Source: Arcobacter venerupis
Lineage (GTDB): Bacteria; Campylobacterota; Campylobacteria; Campylobacterales; Arcobacteraceae
DNA: 64,000 bases
NCBI RefSeq assembly: GCF_013201665.1
Contig: NZ_CP053840.1
Coordinates: 992,001 to 1,056,000 of the forward strand
Reading direction: 5' to 3'
The notes beneath the pieces are model-generated. The model was not told the DNA's origin, ran no database searches, and saw nothing but the letters and a program-made list of their open reading frames with translations. Positions 25,880 through 33,945 of the stretch are shown here, in pieces (the first letter of the stretch is position 1; every line of letters begins with the position of its first letter). The position numbers were made by a program, and so were the translations under genes.

Positions 25880-26641
25880 ATGCAATTTATTCATAATGAT
25901 TTGGGACAAAGAAAAAAAGGTGAAATTGTTGAAGTTAGATTAGATGGTAGTGCTGCAAATGTTCGTTTAATGGATAGTTCAAATTTTTTAAATTATAAAA
26001 ATGGAAGAACGCATAGGTATACTGGAGGATTAGCAAAGCAATCACCTGTAAGAATTGCTATACCAAATTCTGGACATTGGCATGTAACTATTGATATGCA
26101 AGGACTTAGAGGTAATACAAAAGCATCAGTTAGAATTTTGCCTAGCCCTTTAGCAGAAATAAAAGAAGTACCTTTATCTTCAATTCCAAGTTTAGTTAAT
26201 AATATTCCTCCAATATATGTTAAAAACAAAGAAAATCATGATGTATTTATATCACATGCTTCAGAGGATAAAGATGAAATAGTAAGACCATTAGCTAATG
26301 CATTAATTGCAGAAGGTTTAAGTGTTTGGTATGATGAATTTTCTTTAAAAATTGGTGATAGTTTAAGACGAAAAATAGATCAAGGTCTTTCTAAAAGTAA
26401 GGTTGGTTTAGTGGTATTATCTCCATCTTTTATTAGTAAAGGATGGACTAATTATGAATTAGATGGAATTATAACAAAAGCTGTATCTGGTGAACAAATT
26501 TTGTTACCTATTTGGCATCAAATAACAAAACAAGAAGTAATGGATTATAGTCCTACTCTTGCAGATAAATTGGCAAGAAGTACTGCAATGCACACAGTTG
26601 AAGAGATAGCGAAAGAAATTTCTGATTTACTAAAATCTTAA
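25880..26641 (+). CDS. DUF1883-TIR domain protein
   Basis: Residues 1-90 match the DUF1883 domain (small beta domain, motif SGHWHVTIDMQG and DSSNFLNYKNG). Residues 119-253 are a TIR domain with DVFISHASEDKD, WYDEFSLKIGDSLRRKID and the catalytic-glutamate region SKGWTNYELD (E193). TIR domains cleave or cyclise NAD. DUF1883-TIR proteins occur as stand-alone proteins and close to other defence genes. A GAGGTGAG ribosome binding site precedes the ATG. The next gene, a DUF1863-TIR protein, is 20 bases away on the same strand. Its TIR is strikingly similar to that of the coiled-coil TIR protein at 32935, including nearly identical nucleotide blocks. Confidence 0.85.
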   Translation: MQFIHNDLGQRKKGEIVEVRLDGSAANVRLMDSSNFLNYKNGRTHRYTGGLAKQSPVRIAIPNSGHWHVTIDMQGLRGNTKASVRILPSPLAEIKEVPLSSIPSLVNNIPPIYVKNKENHDVFISHASEDKDEIVRPLANALIAEGLSVWYDEFSLKIGDSLRRKIDQGLSKSKVGLVVLSPSFISKGWTNYELDGIITKAVSGEQILLPIWHQITKQEVMDYSPTLADKLARSTAMHTVEEIAKEISDLLKS

Positions 26642-26661
26642 AATAAAGGAAGGATTTACAT

Positions 26662-27240
26662 ATGGCATATTATCAAAATGGACAATTAATTGGGATAAGA
26701 AGAAAAGTATTTATTTCCCATTTTAAAGGAGATTCTGCGGAAGTAGAAGAATTTATTCAAAAATTTGCAAATGAAGAACAAGTATTTATTCCAAAAGTAT
26801 TAGGTGCAAATGAAAATTATGATTATATTGACAGTGTAAATACTGATTATGTAATGACTCAAATAAGAGAAAAATATCTTTTAGATTCAACTGTTACTAT
26901 TGTTTTAGTAGGTAGCTGTACACATAGTCGTAGATATATTGATTGGGAATTAAAATCATCATTGAGGCAAGGTAATTATACACCAAATGGTGTTATGGGA
27001 ATAATTTTACCAAGTAAAGGAAATTCTGCATATTTACCACCAAGACTTGAATCAAACTGGGAAAAAGGTCATGGGAATTGTTATGCAAGATATTGGATAT
27101 ATCCAACAAGTGCAAAAGAACTTCATAATTGGATAGAAGATGCTTTTTTAGCTAGAACAACAAGAACTCATTTAATAAAAAACTCTCAAGAAATACTTAA
27201 ATATAATAGGAAATGTAATATATGTAATATTACCCATTAA
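26662..27240 (+). CDS. DUF1863 (ThsB-like) TIR protein, copy 1
   Basis: This 192-residue protein belongs to the TIR branch used by ThsB of Thoeris: RKVFISHFKGDSAEVEEF, an insert with DYIDSV...MTQIREKYLLDSTVTIVLVG, and IDWELKSSLRQ, where E96 is the likely catalytic glutamate. ThsB proteins make a cyclic ADP-ribose isomer from NAD when phage infects. The C-terminal tail CNICNI with three cysteines is unusual. It follows the DUF1883-TIR gene by 20 bases, and converges on the minus-strand TIR operon. No ThsA (SIR2-SLOG) is next to it; the SLOG effector candidate is at 29886. Confidence 0.83.
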   Translation: MAYYQNGQLIGIRRKVFISHFKGDSAEVEEFIQKFANEEQVFIPKVLGANENYDYIDSVNTDYVMTQIREKYLLDSTVTIVLVGSCTHSRRYIDWELKSSLRQGNYTPNGVMGIILPSKGNSAYLPPRLESNWEKGHGNCYARYWIYPTSAKELHNWIEDAFLARTTRTHLIKNSQEILKYNRKCNICNITH

Positions 27241-27317
27241 AATAAAGTTATTAATATTCATAAAAATTTGGAAGAATTACAAAATATAATAGTTTGTAAA
27301 TTTGTATTAAAACCTTT

Positions 27318-27785
27318 TTATAAGTTTGAAATTATTAACAATTCTAATTCATTCATAAATTTATTAATATTGGAATTATTCCATTCTAATACTTGATTTA
27401 CATTCACATCAAAAGCTATTTTATTATAATCACTAGAATGACATGTGTAAATAATAGGAATATAATTTGTTGTTGCAATTCCTGCTTCAAAGTAAACATT
27501 ATTTTTGTGATCGGTCAAATCTATGATAGCAAGTCTTGATCTTTTTATATCATCAATAATATTATCAATTATAGGTTTTTTTAAATTAGTATAATGATTT
27601 TTTGTTTCTAAATAGTGAAGTTTAATAAATTTTTTATAAATAAGTGGTTTAATATAATTTTCAAATATATCTGAAATCATTGTATTTGTAAAACTATATG
27701 CAGAATATATATATTTGTTTGTTGAAATATTTAATTTAGTTATATCTTCTAGTAAAGCAAGTTGGACAATAGTCTGATTATGCAT
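27318..27785 (-). CDS. Nucleoside 2-deoxyribosyltransferase-like Rossmann protein
   Basis: This 155-residue protein has the pattern SRLAIIDLTDHKNNVYFEAG (about 83-102) followed by PIIYTC, typical of the nucleoside-2-deoxyribosyltransferase / TIR-related superfamily. E100 aligns with the catalytic glutamate of that fold. Members cut N-glycosidic bonds of nucleosides or NAD. It is the last gene of the five-gene TIR operon, overlapping the previous gene by eight bases. Its role could be processing or removal of the nucleotide signal, a second effector, or a decoy. Function is inference; the superfamily call is by motif. Confidence 0.65.
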   Translation of the reverse strand: MHNQTIVQLALLEDITKLNISTNKYIYSAYSFTNTMISDIFENYIKPLIYKKFIKLHYLETKNHYTNLKKPIIDNIIDDIKRSRLAIIDLTDHKNNVYFEAGIATTNYIPIIYTCHSSDYNKIAFDVNVNQVLEWNNSNINKFMNELELLIISNL

Positions 27786-28569
27786 TAAATATTTCCAAGA
27801 TTTTTTTTACAATTAATAGATGATCAAATGAATTAAAATCTTGCTCAATGTGTAAAATATTATTAAATCTTTCTTTTTCTTTTTTATCTAGATTTTGATC
27901 AATAATGTATACTATTTTTTTATTATTTGAATAAGCTAAATCTTCTTCTTTTTTACACCACTTACTATTTAAAAATTTTTGATTTATAAAAAACACTATG
28001 CCTTTACAATCTTTTATAGAATCCTCTATTGTTGAATTTATATTGCTACCTAAAGTAATATTATTTAAATCAAAGAATACTGGAAGATTTTCTCCTAATA
28101 AATATGAATATATTGTTTCCAGATCTTTTTTATTTATATCACTATAACTAAAAAATACAGTATTTGGCGGAAACATTGAATTATCAAAAGAATAACCAAT
28201 ATCAATTAAATTTTTACGTTCAGGCCAAATAAAAAATTCTTTAAAAAACATATCAATTTGATCTGGAAAAATATGATTCATAAAATTAAATCTTCTACCT
28301 TTACCAATATGTTCATATAAATAAAGACTTGAAACACTAGTTAATTCTTTAATAACAAAAGGTTCAATGGTTTTTCTGATATCTTTTTCAAATTCTTTTT
28401 TTTCAAATTCTATGATTAAATAAAATTCTAATTGATATATATTATTATTTACAAAAGGTAGAATTCCTAAATCAACATTTGAATATTTAGTAACTAATTC
28501 TCTAATAGGTTCTTTTAGTTTTTCTCTATTTCCATAATCACATTGATAACATATCTTTTGTAGAATCAT
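27778..28569 (-). CDS. C-terminal TIR-domain protein with unknown N-terminal domain
   Basis: Residues about 136-263 form a TIR-like domain: TVFFSYSDINKKDLETIY, VFFDLNNITLGSNINS, and FLNSKWCKKEEDLA with E208/E209 at the expected catalytic position. Residues 1-130 are a mixed alpha/beta region (MILQKICYQCDYGNREKL, then WPERKNLIDIGYSF) that I cannot assign. It is the fourth gene of the TIR operon: the start abuts the upstream stop, and the end overlaps the next gene. The N-terminal domain is a candidate ligand or phage-protein sensor. Confidence 0.72.
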   Translation of the reverse strand: MILQKICYQCDYGNREKLKEPIRELVTKYSNVDLGILPFVNNNIYQLEFYLIIEFEKKEFEKDIRKTIEPFVIKELTSVSSLYLYEHIGKGRRFNFMNHIFPDQIDMFFKEFFIWPERKNLIDIGYSFDNSMFPPNTVFFSYSDINKKDLETIYSYLLGENLPVFFDLNNITLGSNINSTIEDSIKDCKGIVFFINQKFLNSKWCKKEEDLAYSNNKKIVYIIDQNLDKKEKERFNNILHIEQDFNSFDHLLIVKKILEIFNA

Positions 28570-29295
28570 TTAATTATCCTTTGCATCATTTTCATTTATA
28601 ATTAATGTTATTTGTTCTTCAATAGTTATTTCGCTATTTATATTTATTCTTTTTAAATTCTTAAATGCTGGAAATTCATTTATATCTACATCATCCAATA
28701 ATATAGGAATAATTAATGTATTTTCTTCTAATGCAGATTCTTTTTCACTCCAGAACCATTTTTGGTCAAGTATTTTTTGACTTAGAAAAACTAATACAGC
28801 TCCTTTATTTTTAGTTTCATTAAGAGCTATTTTTGTTTTATCAGATAAATTAGGAATATTTTTTCTTTTTGCTGTTGTATTTTTATATTCTTTATAATCA
28901 TCATAATCATAAATAAAATAAAGAGTTGATCTTTTCATTAATTTATCCAACTTAGATAATTCTGTGCATTTTTCAGATTTAAGATTTTCCATATCAATGG
29001 TAACAAATATTTTTGATTTATCTTTTTCAACTAATTCTTTTTCCCATTTGACCCAATCTGATTTTCTTGCATCATAACTATCGCACAAAACAAATATATT
29101 TCTTTCTGAAATTTCACTTTCAATAAGTTCTTTTCTCAAATGTTTTTTATCTTTTTCTAGACATCTAAGATAAAACATTAATGCACTAAATCCATTTTCT
29201 TCTAAGTAATCTCTAACAATTTTTACATTCTCATAATCGTTTGAAGAATGAGATAAAAACACCCATCCTTTGGCTCTTTCTTCCCAATGTTTCAT
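28570..29295 (-). CDS. Protein with two TIR-like halves
   Basis: The N-terminal half has a clear TIR: WVFLSHSSNDYENVKIV, then SDWVKWEKELV with E85 in the catalytic position. The C-terminal half repeats a weaker TIR-like pattern, GAVLVFLSQKILDQKWFWSEKESAL (about 165-189, given here in parts: FLSQKILDQKWFW and SEKESAL) followed by a beta strand NTLIIPILLDDVD. The middle part (about 100-160) would then contain a degenerate start of the second domain. It lies four bases after the DUF1863-TIR gene and directly abuts the next gene. A double-TIR polypeptide of only 241 residues is unusual. Confidence 0.7.
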   Translation of the reverse strand: MKHWEERAKGWVFLSHSSNDYENVKIVRDYLEENGFSALMFYLRCLEKDKKHLRKELIESEISERNIFVLCDSYDARKSDWVKWEKELVEKDKSKIFVTIDMENLKSEKCTELSKLDKLMKRSTLYFIYDYDDYKEYKNTTAKRKNIPNLSDKTKIALNETKNKGAVLVFLSQKILDQKWFWSEKESALEENTLIIPILLDDVDINEFPAFKNLKRININSEITIEEQITLIINENDAKDN

Positions 29296-29299
29296 TTAA

Positions 29300-29866
29300 T
29301 TACTTTTGCCATTTTTCACCATGTCTATTATGTACAAATGATGCTAATGAATTATCTGGATTTATTTTATTTCTTCTATTAAATGCTTCATGAATCCATT
29401 CTTTAATATCTTCAGGATGATTACTCCATTCATAAATTTTTGCAAATCCACAATCAATATTATCTGATAATCTTGGCGGAATAGTATATTTATCATATGG
29501 TAGAATATCTGAGGTTTCTGCATCAAAACTAATTCCAATATAACTAGGTAAAAGAATACCTATTAATCCCGTTCTAGGATTTTTTTCAGTCTCTCTTATA
29601 CTTGAACTTATCTCCCAATCCACATGCTTTCTTTTCCAAGTTTCTGCACCAATAAGTACAATAGTAACTGTTGCATCACTAATAAAATCATCTCTAATTT
29701 TTTGTCTAATTGTCTCTGTTTTTAAATCAGAATCTATATCTCCATCAGAAACAGACTTATCTATAAATCCATCAAAAAGTTCTCCAAAAGTTTCTACAAA
29801 TTCTTTTTTATATCCTTCGTCATTTGCATGATGATAACTAATAAATACTTTATGTTTATCTGCCAT
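29300..29866 (-). CDS. DUF1863 (ThsB-like) TIR protein, copy 2
   Basis: This 188-residue protein is the most typical ThsB-like member of the cluster: KVFISYHHANDEGYKKEF, IRQKIRDDFISDATVTIVLIG, and HVDWEISSSIR with E85 as likely catalytic residue, then GLIGILLPSY and the family end WSNHPEDIKEWIHEAF. ThsB-type TIRs detect infection and produce a cyclic ADP-ribose signal. It is the second gene of the operon, 19 bases after the TIR-SLOG gene, and has a good AAGGA ribosome binding site. It is not a close copy of the other DUF1863 protein at 26662. Confidence 0.85.
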   Translation of the reverse strand: MADKHKVFISYHHANDEGYKKEFVETFGELFDGFIDKSVSDGDIDSDLKTETIRQKIRDDFISDATVTIVLIGAETWKRKHVDWEISSSIRETEKNPRTGLIGILLPSYIGISFDAETSDILPYDKYTIPPRLSDNIDCGFAKIYEWSNHPEDIKEWIHEAFNRRNKINPDNSLASFVHNRHGEKWQK

Positions 29867-29885
29867 TTTTAATCCTTTTTTATAA

Positions 29886-31793
29886 TTATTTTATATTATT
29901 TATCCCTTTTATAATTAGAGACACTATTTCATATAAATTTGTACTTTCAAATAGAATTTCATTTTCTTCTATGGTTAACCCATTATTTAGTCCTTTTATC
30001 CCTTTTTCTTTAAAAAACAGATTCATTTTTTCATAATCTATTTTTTCACTTTCTCCAATAGATTCATAATACTCATACAATTTCTTAAAACTTGGATTCT
30101 TTAGCTGATATTCAACACTAAAAATCTCTGAAATATCACCTTTTAAAGTATCAATTATTTTTTTAGTACCTCCCCCAAATCCTCCTACTAAATATACTGG
30201 TTTTTCATCAATTACCGCTAAATATGTTTCTTCTAAAATGCCAGGATATTTACCTGCAAAATTTTCATTTTTTCCACCTGCTACTATTTTTATATCCATA
30301 TTTTTTGTCATTACTTCCCTCATCTTAGTAAGAGTTTCTGACGTTATGTAGTTTTTTTCTAGTTCATCTATGTCTTTTAAATTATATTTACTATCAGGTT
30401 CTATATCCTTAAACTCAACAATATCAAGTAAATTTGTTTTATGTTCATCTAGTATTTTTTCATAATATGGATAAGAAGTGTAGTTTGTTATAATCTCGCT
30501 TTCTTTATATTCTTCATTATAACTCATCACAAGTTGAGCTAAAATTTCTACAAAATTAAACTCTTTATTTATGTATCCTAAATCTCCTCCATACATAAGC
30601 TTTGAGTTAAAAACCAGTAAGTATCTTGCAAGTTCAACTATAAAACTTCTTAGATGATATAACCTTTGATTGTACTCTTCAATATCTTGAGATTCTGAAA
30701 TAGATATAGCTATCTTTAATTCTCTTTTTTCTTTATTTTTATTTAGATACATTAAAGGTGTAAAGTAGCACTCTTTTTTATAACTATTTAATATCTCAAG
30801 TTCTTCATTTCCTAATGGTGGATCAGGATATAAAAACTTTTCACATTCATTTTTATTTATCAATGTTAAAAGTTCTGGAGCAGAAGCTAAAGGGGTAAAC
30901 TCTTTAAGACTATTTTCTTCTAAAAAACTATCTAAAACTAGATGTTGATAATAGTGCCTTACACTTTCAACTAAAATTGATTTAAGAACTAATCTCATAT
31001 TTTTATCATTAAGCTTACTTACTTTCATAATAGGTACATTTGCCATATAAGGAAAGCTTCTATCTTCTTTATCTTTTAGTAAATTTACTACTACTATAGG
31101 TCTATCATGTTTTTTTGCAAAAAGTATCTCTTTTCTACACCAAAGTCTTGAAGAGTAAAGGTCCGTATAATATACCAAGACAATAGAATCTCTAACACCT
31201 TTTTCTAAATCATCTGCCCAATTTGATGATTCTTGAATATGATTAGCATCAAAAAAACTATCTAGTTTAGTATCTGTAGATATATAGTGTTGTAAATCTT
31301 TTGCTAAACTTTTTCCATCTAGTTTCGCATGACTTATAAAAACTTTTTGTTTATGATTTGTCAAAGATTTACATAAAAAATGAGCTAAATCTAAAATAGT
31401 AGCATTAATCATATCTTCTAATGTTTTATATTCATAAACTCTAACTAGATTTTTTTCTTCAAAAAATGGACTTAATCTATGGCTATTTTTAGATATTGCG
31501 AAAGAAATAATACTAAATTCTTTATCATCTGTAATATGACTAAGATTATTTTTTTTATTATCTAAAAGTAACTTATCCTCTATAAGAACAACTATAATAT
31601 TTTTTTCATATTTATTTTTATCTATATTACAATTATCACTATCGTAAAAAAATACAGGTATATTTATGCCTCTACTAAGATAATTATTCAAATTTTTACA
31701 AAAAGTAGAATATATAATATCATTATATGTTTCTCTATTATAGAAATTTTTATGTGATATTACATGTATAGCTAATAGTGATTTTATACCCAC
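29886..31793 (-). CDS. TIR-SLOG protein, candidate Thoeris-like effector
   Basis: The 635-residue protein starts with GTG at 31793 (AAGGAA upstream). Residues about 1-140 form an alpha/beta domain with a TIR-like look (IIVVLIEDKLLL). Residues 149-280 are a clear TIR with KVFISHAKLDG, FFDANHIQESSNWADDLE and SRLWCRKEI (E222). Residues about 358-560 are a SLOG domain with LMYGGDLGY, VAGGKNENFAGKYPGILEE and YLVGGFGGGTKK. SLOG domains bind nucleotide signals; in type I Thoeris the SLOG of ThsA senses cyclic ADP-ribose and switches on a SIR2 NADase. Here TIR replaces SIR2, so signal-triggered NAD depletion by TIR is the natural hypothesis. Confidence 0.8.
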   Translation of the reverse strand: MGIKSLLAIHVISHKNFYNRETYNDIIYSTFCKNLNNYLSRGINIPVFFYDSDNCNIDKNKYEKNIIVVLIEDKLLLDNKKNNLSHITDDKEFSIISFAISKNSHRLSPFFEEKNLVRVYEYKTLEDMINATILDLAHFLCKSLTNHKQKVFISHAKLDGKSLAKDLQHYISTDTKLDSFFDANHIQESSNWADDLEKGVRDSIVLVYYTDLYSSRLWCRKEILFAKKHDRPIVVVNLLKDKEDRSFPYMANVPIMKVSKLNDKNMRLVLKSILVESVRHYYQHLVLDSFLEENSLKEFTPLASAPELLTLINKNECEKFLYPDPPLGNEELEILNSYKKECYFTPLMYLNKNKEKRELKIAISISESQDIEEYNQRLYHLRSFIVELARYLLVFNSKLMYGGDLGYINKEFNFVEILAQLVMSYNEEYKESEIITNYTSYPYYEKILDEHKTNLLDIVEFKDIEPDSKYNLKDIDELEKNYITSETLTKMREVMTKNMDIKIVAGGKNENFAGKYPGILEETYLAVIDEKPVYLVGGFGGGTKKIIDTLKGDISEIFSVEYQLKNPSFKKLYEYYESIGESEKIDYEKMNLFFKEKGIKGLNNGLTIEENEILFESTNLYEIVSLIIKGINNIK

Positions 31794-32152
31794 TTTAATA
31801 TTCCTTTAAATTATTTTATTTATTATAACTAATAAAATTTTAATTTTATAGTAAAAAATTATTCTTTAATAATTTAAATTTAAAAAACATCATAATCTAA
31901 ATTTGTCACCTTTTGTGAACAACGAGATGTTAAATTGGATATAAATTGCGTTAGAAATTTGTGTCCACATTTGGCATACTCGCTTAGCTCCTTTTTTAAT
32001 TATTTTAAATTGCAAATATAAGATATTAAATTAGGTATAAATATTATTTATAAGTTTTAATACAATATTATAAGATATTTTATAAGATTATTTTGATAAT
32101 ATACAATTTAATAAGATATTTGTAGATAATTAACTAAATATAAGGCGACAAA
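31794..32152. other. Divergent promoter region of the TIR operon
   Basis: This 359-bp region separates the minus-strand TIR operon from the plus-strand gene at 32153. A minus-strand TATAAT (31822-31827 as ATTATA on the plus strand) about 30 bases before the TIR-SLOG start is a good -10 candidate. The rest is AT-rich, with a more mixed stretch at 31905-31995 (TTTGTCACCTTTTGTG, TTGTGTCCACATTTGGC) that I cannot interpret and that encodes nothing clear. Confidence 0.4.
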
Positions 32153-32482
32153 ATGGATTCTTTAGCATTAGCAAAAAAAAGAGCACAAAAAGAGCATGGA
32201 TTAGGACGAAAATCAAAATTAGATGATCATTTAAAAGCAATTGAATATTTGTTATATGAAGCAAATTTTAGTTTAAAACAAGTGCAAAGTTTTTTAGAAG
32301 AGGATTGTAATTGTAAAGTTTCTTATTCTAATTTACAAGGCTTTTGTAAAAGAAGATTTTTAAATAAAGTCGTAGTAAATAATTTCAAAAAAGAAAATAT
32401 TACTAATGAAGATATAGTTATTGAAAATAAAATTCATAAAGAAAAAAAAGTTCATGATATATTTGCTAATTTAAAGCCATAA
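32153..32482 (+). CDS. Small basic protein, possible DNA-binding (TraK-like)
   Basis: The 109-residue protein begins with a basic stretch (AKKRAQKEHGLGRKSK), then HLKAIEYLLYEANFSLKQVQSFLEE and VSYSNLQGFCKRRF, which read like a helix-turn-helix of the type seen in small mobile-element proteins. A lysine-rich tail follows. It resembles TraK/mobilisation accessory proteins only in general style. It sits between the TIR operon and a toxin-antitoxin relic. AAGGCG precedes the ATG. Confidence 0.5.
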   Translation: MDSLALAKKRAQKEHGLGRKSKLDDHLKAIEYLLYEANFSLKQVQSFLEEDCNCKVSYSNLQGFCKRRFLNKVVVNNFKKENITNEDIVIENKIHKEKKVHDIFANLKP

Positions 32483-32483
32483 A

Positions 32484-32717
32484 AGTTTAAAAAGATGTTT
32501 TATTGGTTGTTGGATATAAGTCATCGTGATGATAAAAAATAAAAGAGCTTTAAAATGAGTAATCATAGAACTTACAAACTTTAATATAGCACAATATTTT
32601 GATAATAAAGAAGTAATATCAGAATACTTGTCTCAAATCTTAGCTGATAGAGATATGAATGAAGTACAAGAAGCTCTTAAAAATATTGAGAAAGCAAAAG
32701 GTATGTTAATACGTTAA
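32484..32717 (+). pseudogene. Remnant of a HigBA-like toxin-antitoxin pair (HI1419/HI1420 type)
   Basis: From 32577 the plus strand encodes NFNIAQYFDNKEVISEYLSQ then ILADRDMNEVQEALKNIEKAKGM and a stop at 32717. This matches the addiction-module antidote family whose members read FD-x-A-x-YL-x-x-E-x-I-x-x-YL...AL-x-x-IARA-x-GM. The natural start, MSNHRTYKL at 32555, is one frame off, and the C-terminal third is missing. Just upstream, LLVVGYKSS followed by stops and KIKEL resembles the tail of the cognate toxin (LLLCGGDKSSQ...I-x-x-AKEL). Both genes are broken. Confidence 0.65.
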
Positions 32718-32828
32718 ATAGGAAGATAAATAGGCTTAGGCAGAGTAAAGTATATATAAAATTTTCATAAAAGCACAAAACCTAAATTTGATACTATTAT
32801 AAAGGTATTAAGTTTTTTGTCGCTATTT

Positions 32829-32863
32829 CAACAAATAACGTTTTTTGTATATGTTATTTGTTG
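32829..32863. repeat. Perfect 11-bp inverted repeat before the coiled-coil TIR gene
   Basis: CAACAAATAAC and GTTATTTGTTG are separated by 13 bases. It may be an operator, a hairpin terminator of an upstream transcript, or the folded end of a cassette. It is about 70 bases before the GTG start at 32935. Confidence 0.55.
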
Positions 32864-32934
32864 ATTTTCAGACTATTTGTATATAATGAACGTCTAATAA
32901 ATAGTTATGCTACAAAACATGAGGAGTTGATAAA

Positions 32935-33849
32935 GTGTCTATTTCAACAATAAGTAACTCAATTACTAATATACAAAAAGAAATCTCTGATCTTCACTAT
33001 AAAATGAGTCTAGAAACTAAAAAAGAAGTTGATTGTAATAATAGAATAGGTCAAATAGAAAGAAGTATCACGAAAAATACAAGCTTATCTACATTAAATA
33101 GTAAAAATGCAGAAATTCAAAGAAAACAGAGTGAAATTTCTAAAATACAAATAAAAAAAGCAGATTTATATAAAAAGATTTCTGATAAAGATGGAAAACT
33201 ATTAAAATTAAAACAAGACTTAGCGAAAGAAGAAGAACAAGAACGTAAGAAACAAATTGCAAATGAAGAGAAAAAAAGAAAAAAATTATTAGATTTAGAA
33301 AAACGACAACAAAAAGAACAATTAGCATTTCAAAAACAATTACAACTAGAGATACAAAATACAAATAATATCTCAGTTGTAATTAATCATAAAAATGAAA
33401 ATAGCAAGACAGCTATCAATAAGTCAATACTATCTATAGAATATGACTTATTTATTTCACATGCTTCAGAAGATAAAGATGAAATTGTTAGACCATTAGC
33501 CGAAGAACTTCAAAAATTAGGAGTAAAGGTATGGTATGATGAGTTTACATTAAAAGTTGGAGATAGTTTAAGAAAAAGTATCGACCATGGACTACTTAAA
33601 TCAAAATATGGTACCGTAATTTTGTCATCTACCTTTTGTTCAAAGAGTTGGACTCAATATGAATTTGATTCCATGATTACTAGAGAAATGAATGGTCATA
33701 AAATGATTTTACCCATTTGGCATAAAGTGACAAAAAATGATGTAATAAATTTTAGTCCTGCCCTAGCAGATAAAGTTGCTTTAAATACATCATTAAATAG
33801 TATTGAAGAAATTGCAAAACAATTATCTGAAGTAATTTTAGAAGTATAG
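32935..33849 (+). CDS. Coiled-coil TIR protein
   Basis: The 304-residue protein starts with GTG at 32935 behind a GAGGAG ribosome binding site. Residues about 5-140 form a long charged coiled coil rich in Glu, Lys and Gln. Residues 168-304 are a TIR domain with YDLFISHASEDKDEIVRPLA, WYDEFTLKVGDSLRKSID and SKSWTQYEFD (E243). The TIR closely resembles that of the DUF1883-TIR protein at 25880, so a TIR module has been joined to different N-terminal parts. The coiled coil suggests oligomer formation. The gene is followed by an attC-like hairpin and may be a mobile cassette. Confidence 0.83.
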   Translation: MSISTISNSITNIQKEISDLHYKMSLETKKEVDCNNRIGQIERSITKNTSLSTLNSKNAEIQRKQSEISKIQIKKADLYKKISDKDGKLLKLKQDLAKEEEQERKKQIANEEKKRKKLLDLEKRQQKEQLAFQKQLQLEIQNTNNISVVINHKNENSKTAINKSILSIEYDLFISHASEDKDEIVRPLAEELQKLGVKVWYDEFTLKVGDSLRKSIDHGLLKSKYGTVILSSTFCSKSWTQYEFDSMITREMNGHKMILPIWHKVTKNDVINFSPALADKVALNTSLNSIEEIAKQLSEVILEV

Positions 33850-33852
33850 GCA

Positions 33853-33915
33853 TAACAAATTAGAGAAGCCAATAAATTATTTAGCGAGTAATTTATTGGT
33901 TCATTTCAAACGTTA
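33853..33915. repeat. attC-like recombination site 1
   Basis: The 63-bp segment opens TAACAAATTAG and closes CAAACGTTA, as integron attC sites do (TAAC... GTTA ends). Inside is an imperfect stem, GAAGCCAATAAATTA / TAATTTATTGGTTC, with one unpaired base, and loop TTTAGCGAG. The first 27 bases recur at 34442-34468 with three differences. No integron integrase is in the window. Confidence 0.45.
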
Positions 33916-33945
33916 AGAGATAGATAAAATACACAAAGGTAAAAT

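Noticed and set aside
26662-31793. Canonical type I Thoeris (ThsA with SIR2-SLOG)
   Set aside because: No SIR2 domain is visible in any gene; the SLOG protein carries TIR instead, and no macro-domain or membrane effector of type II is present.
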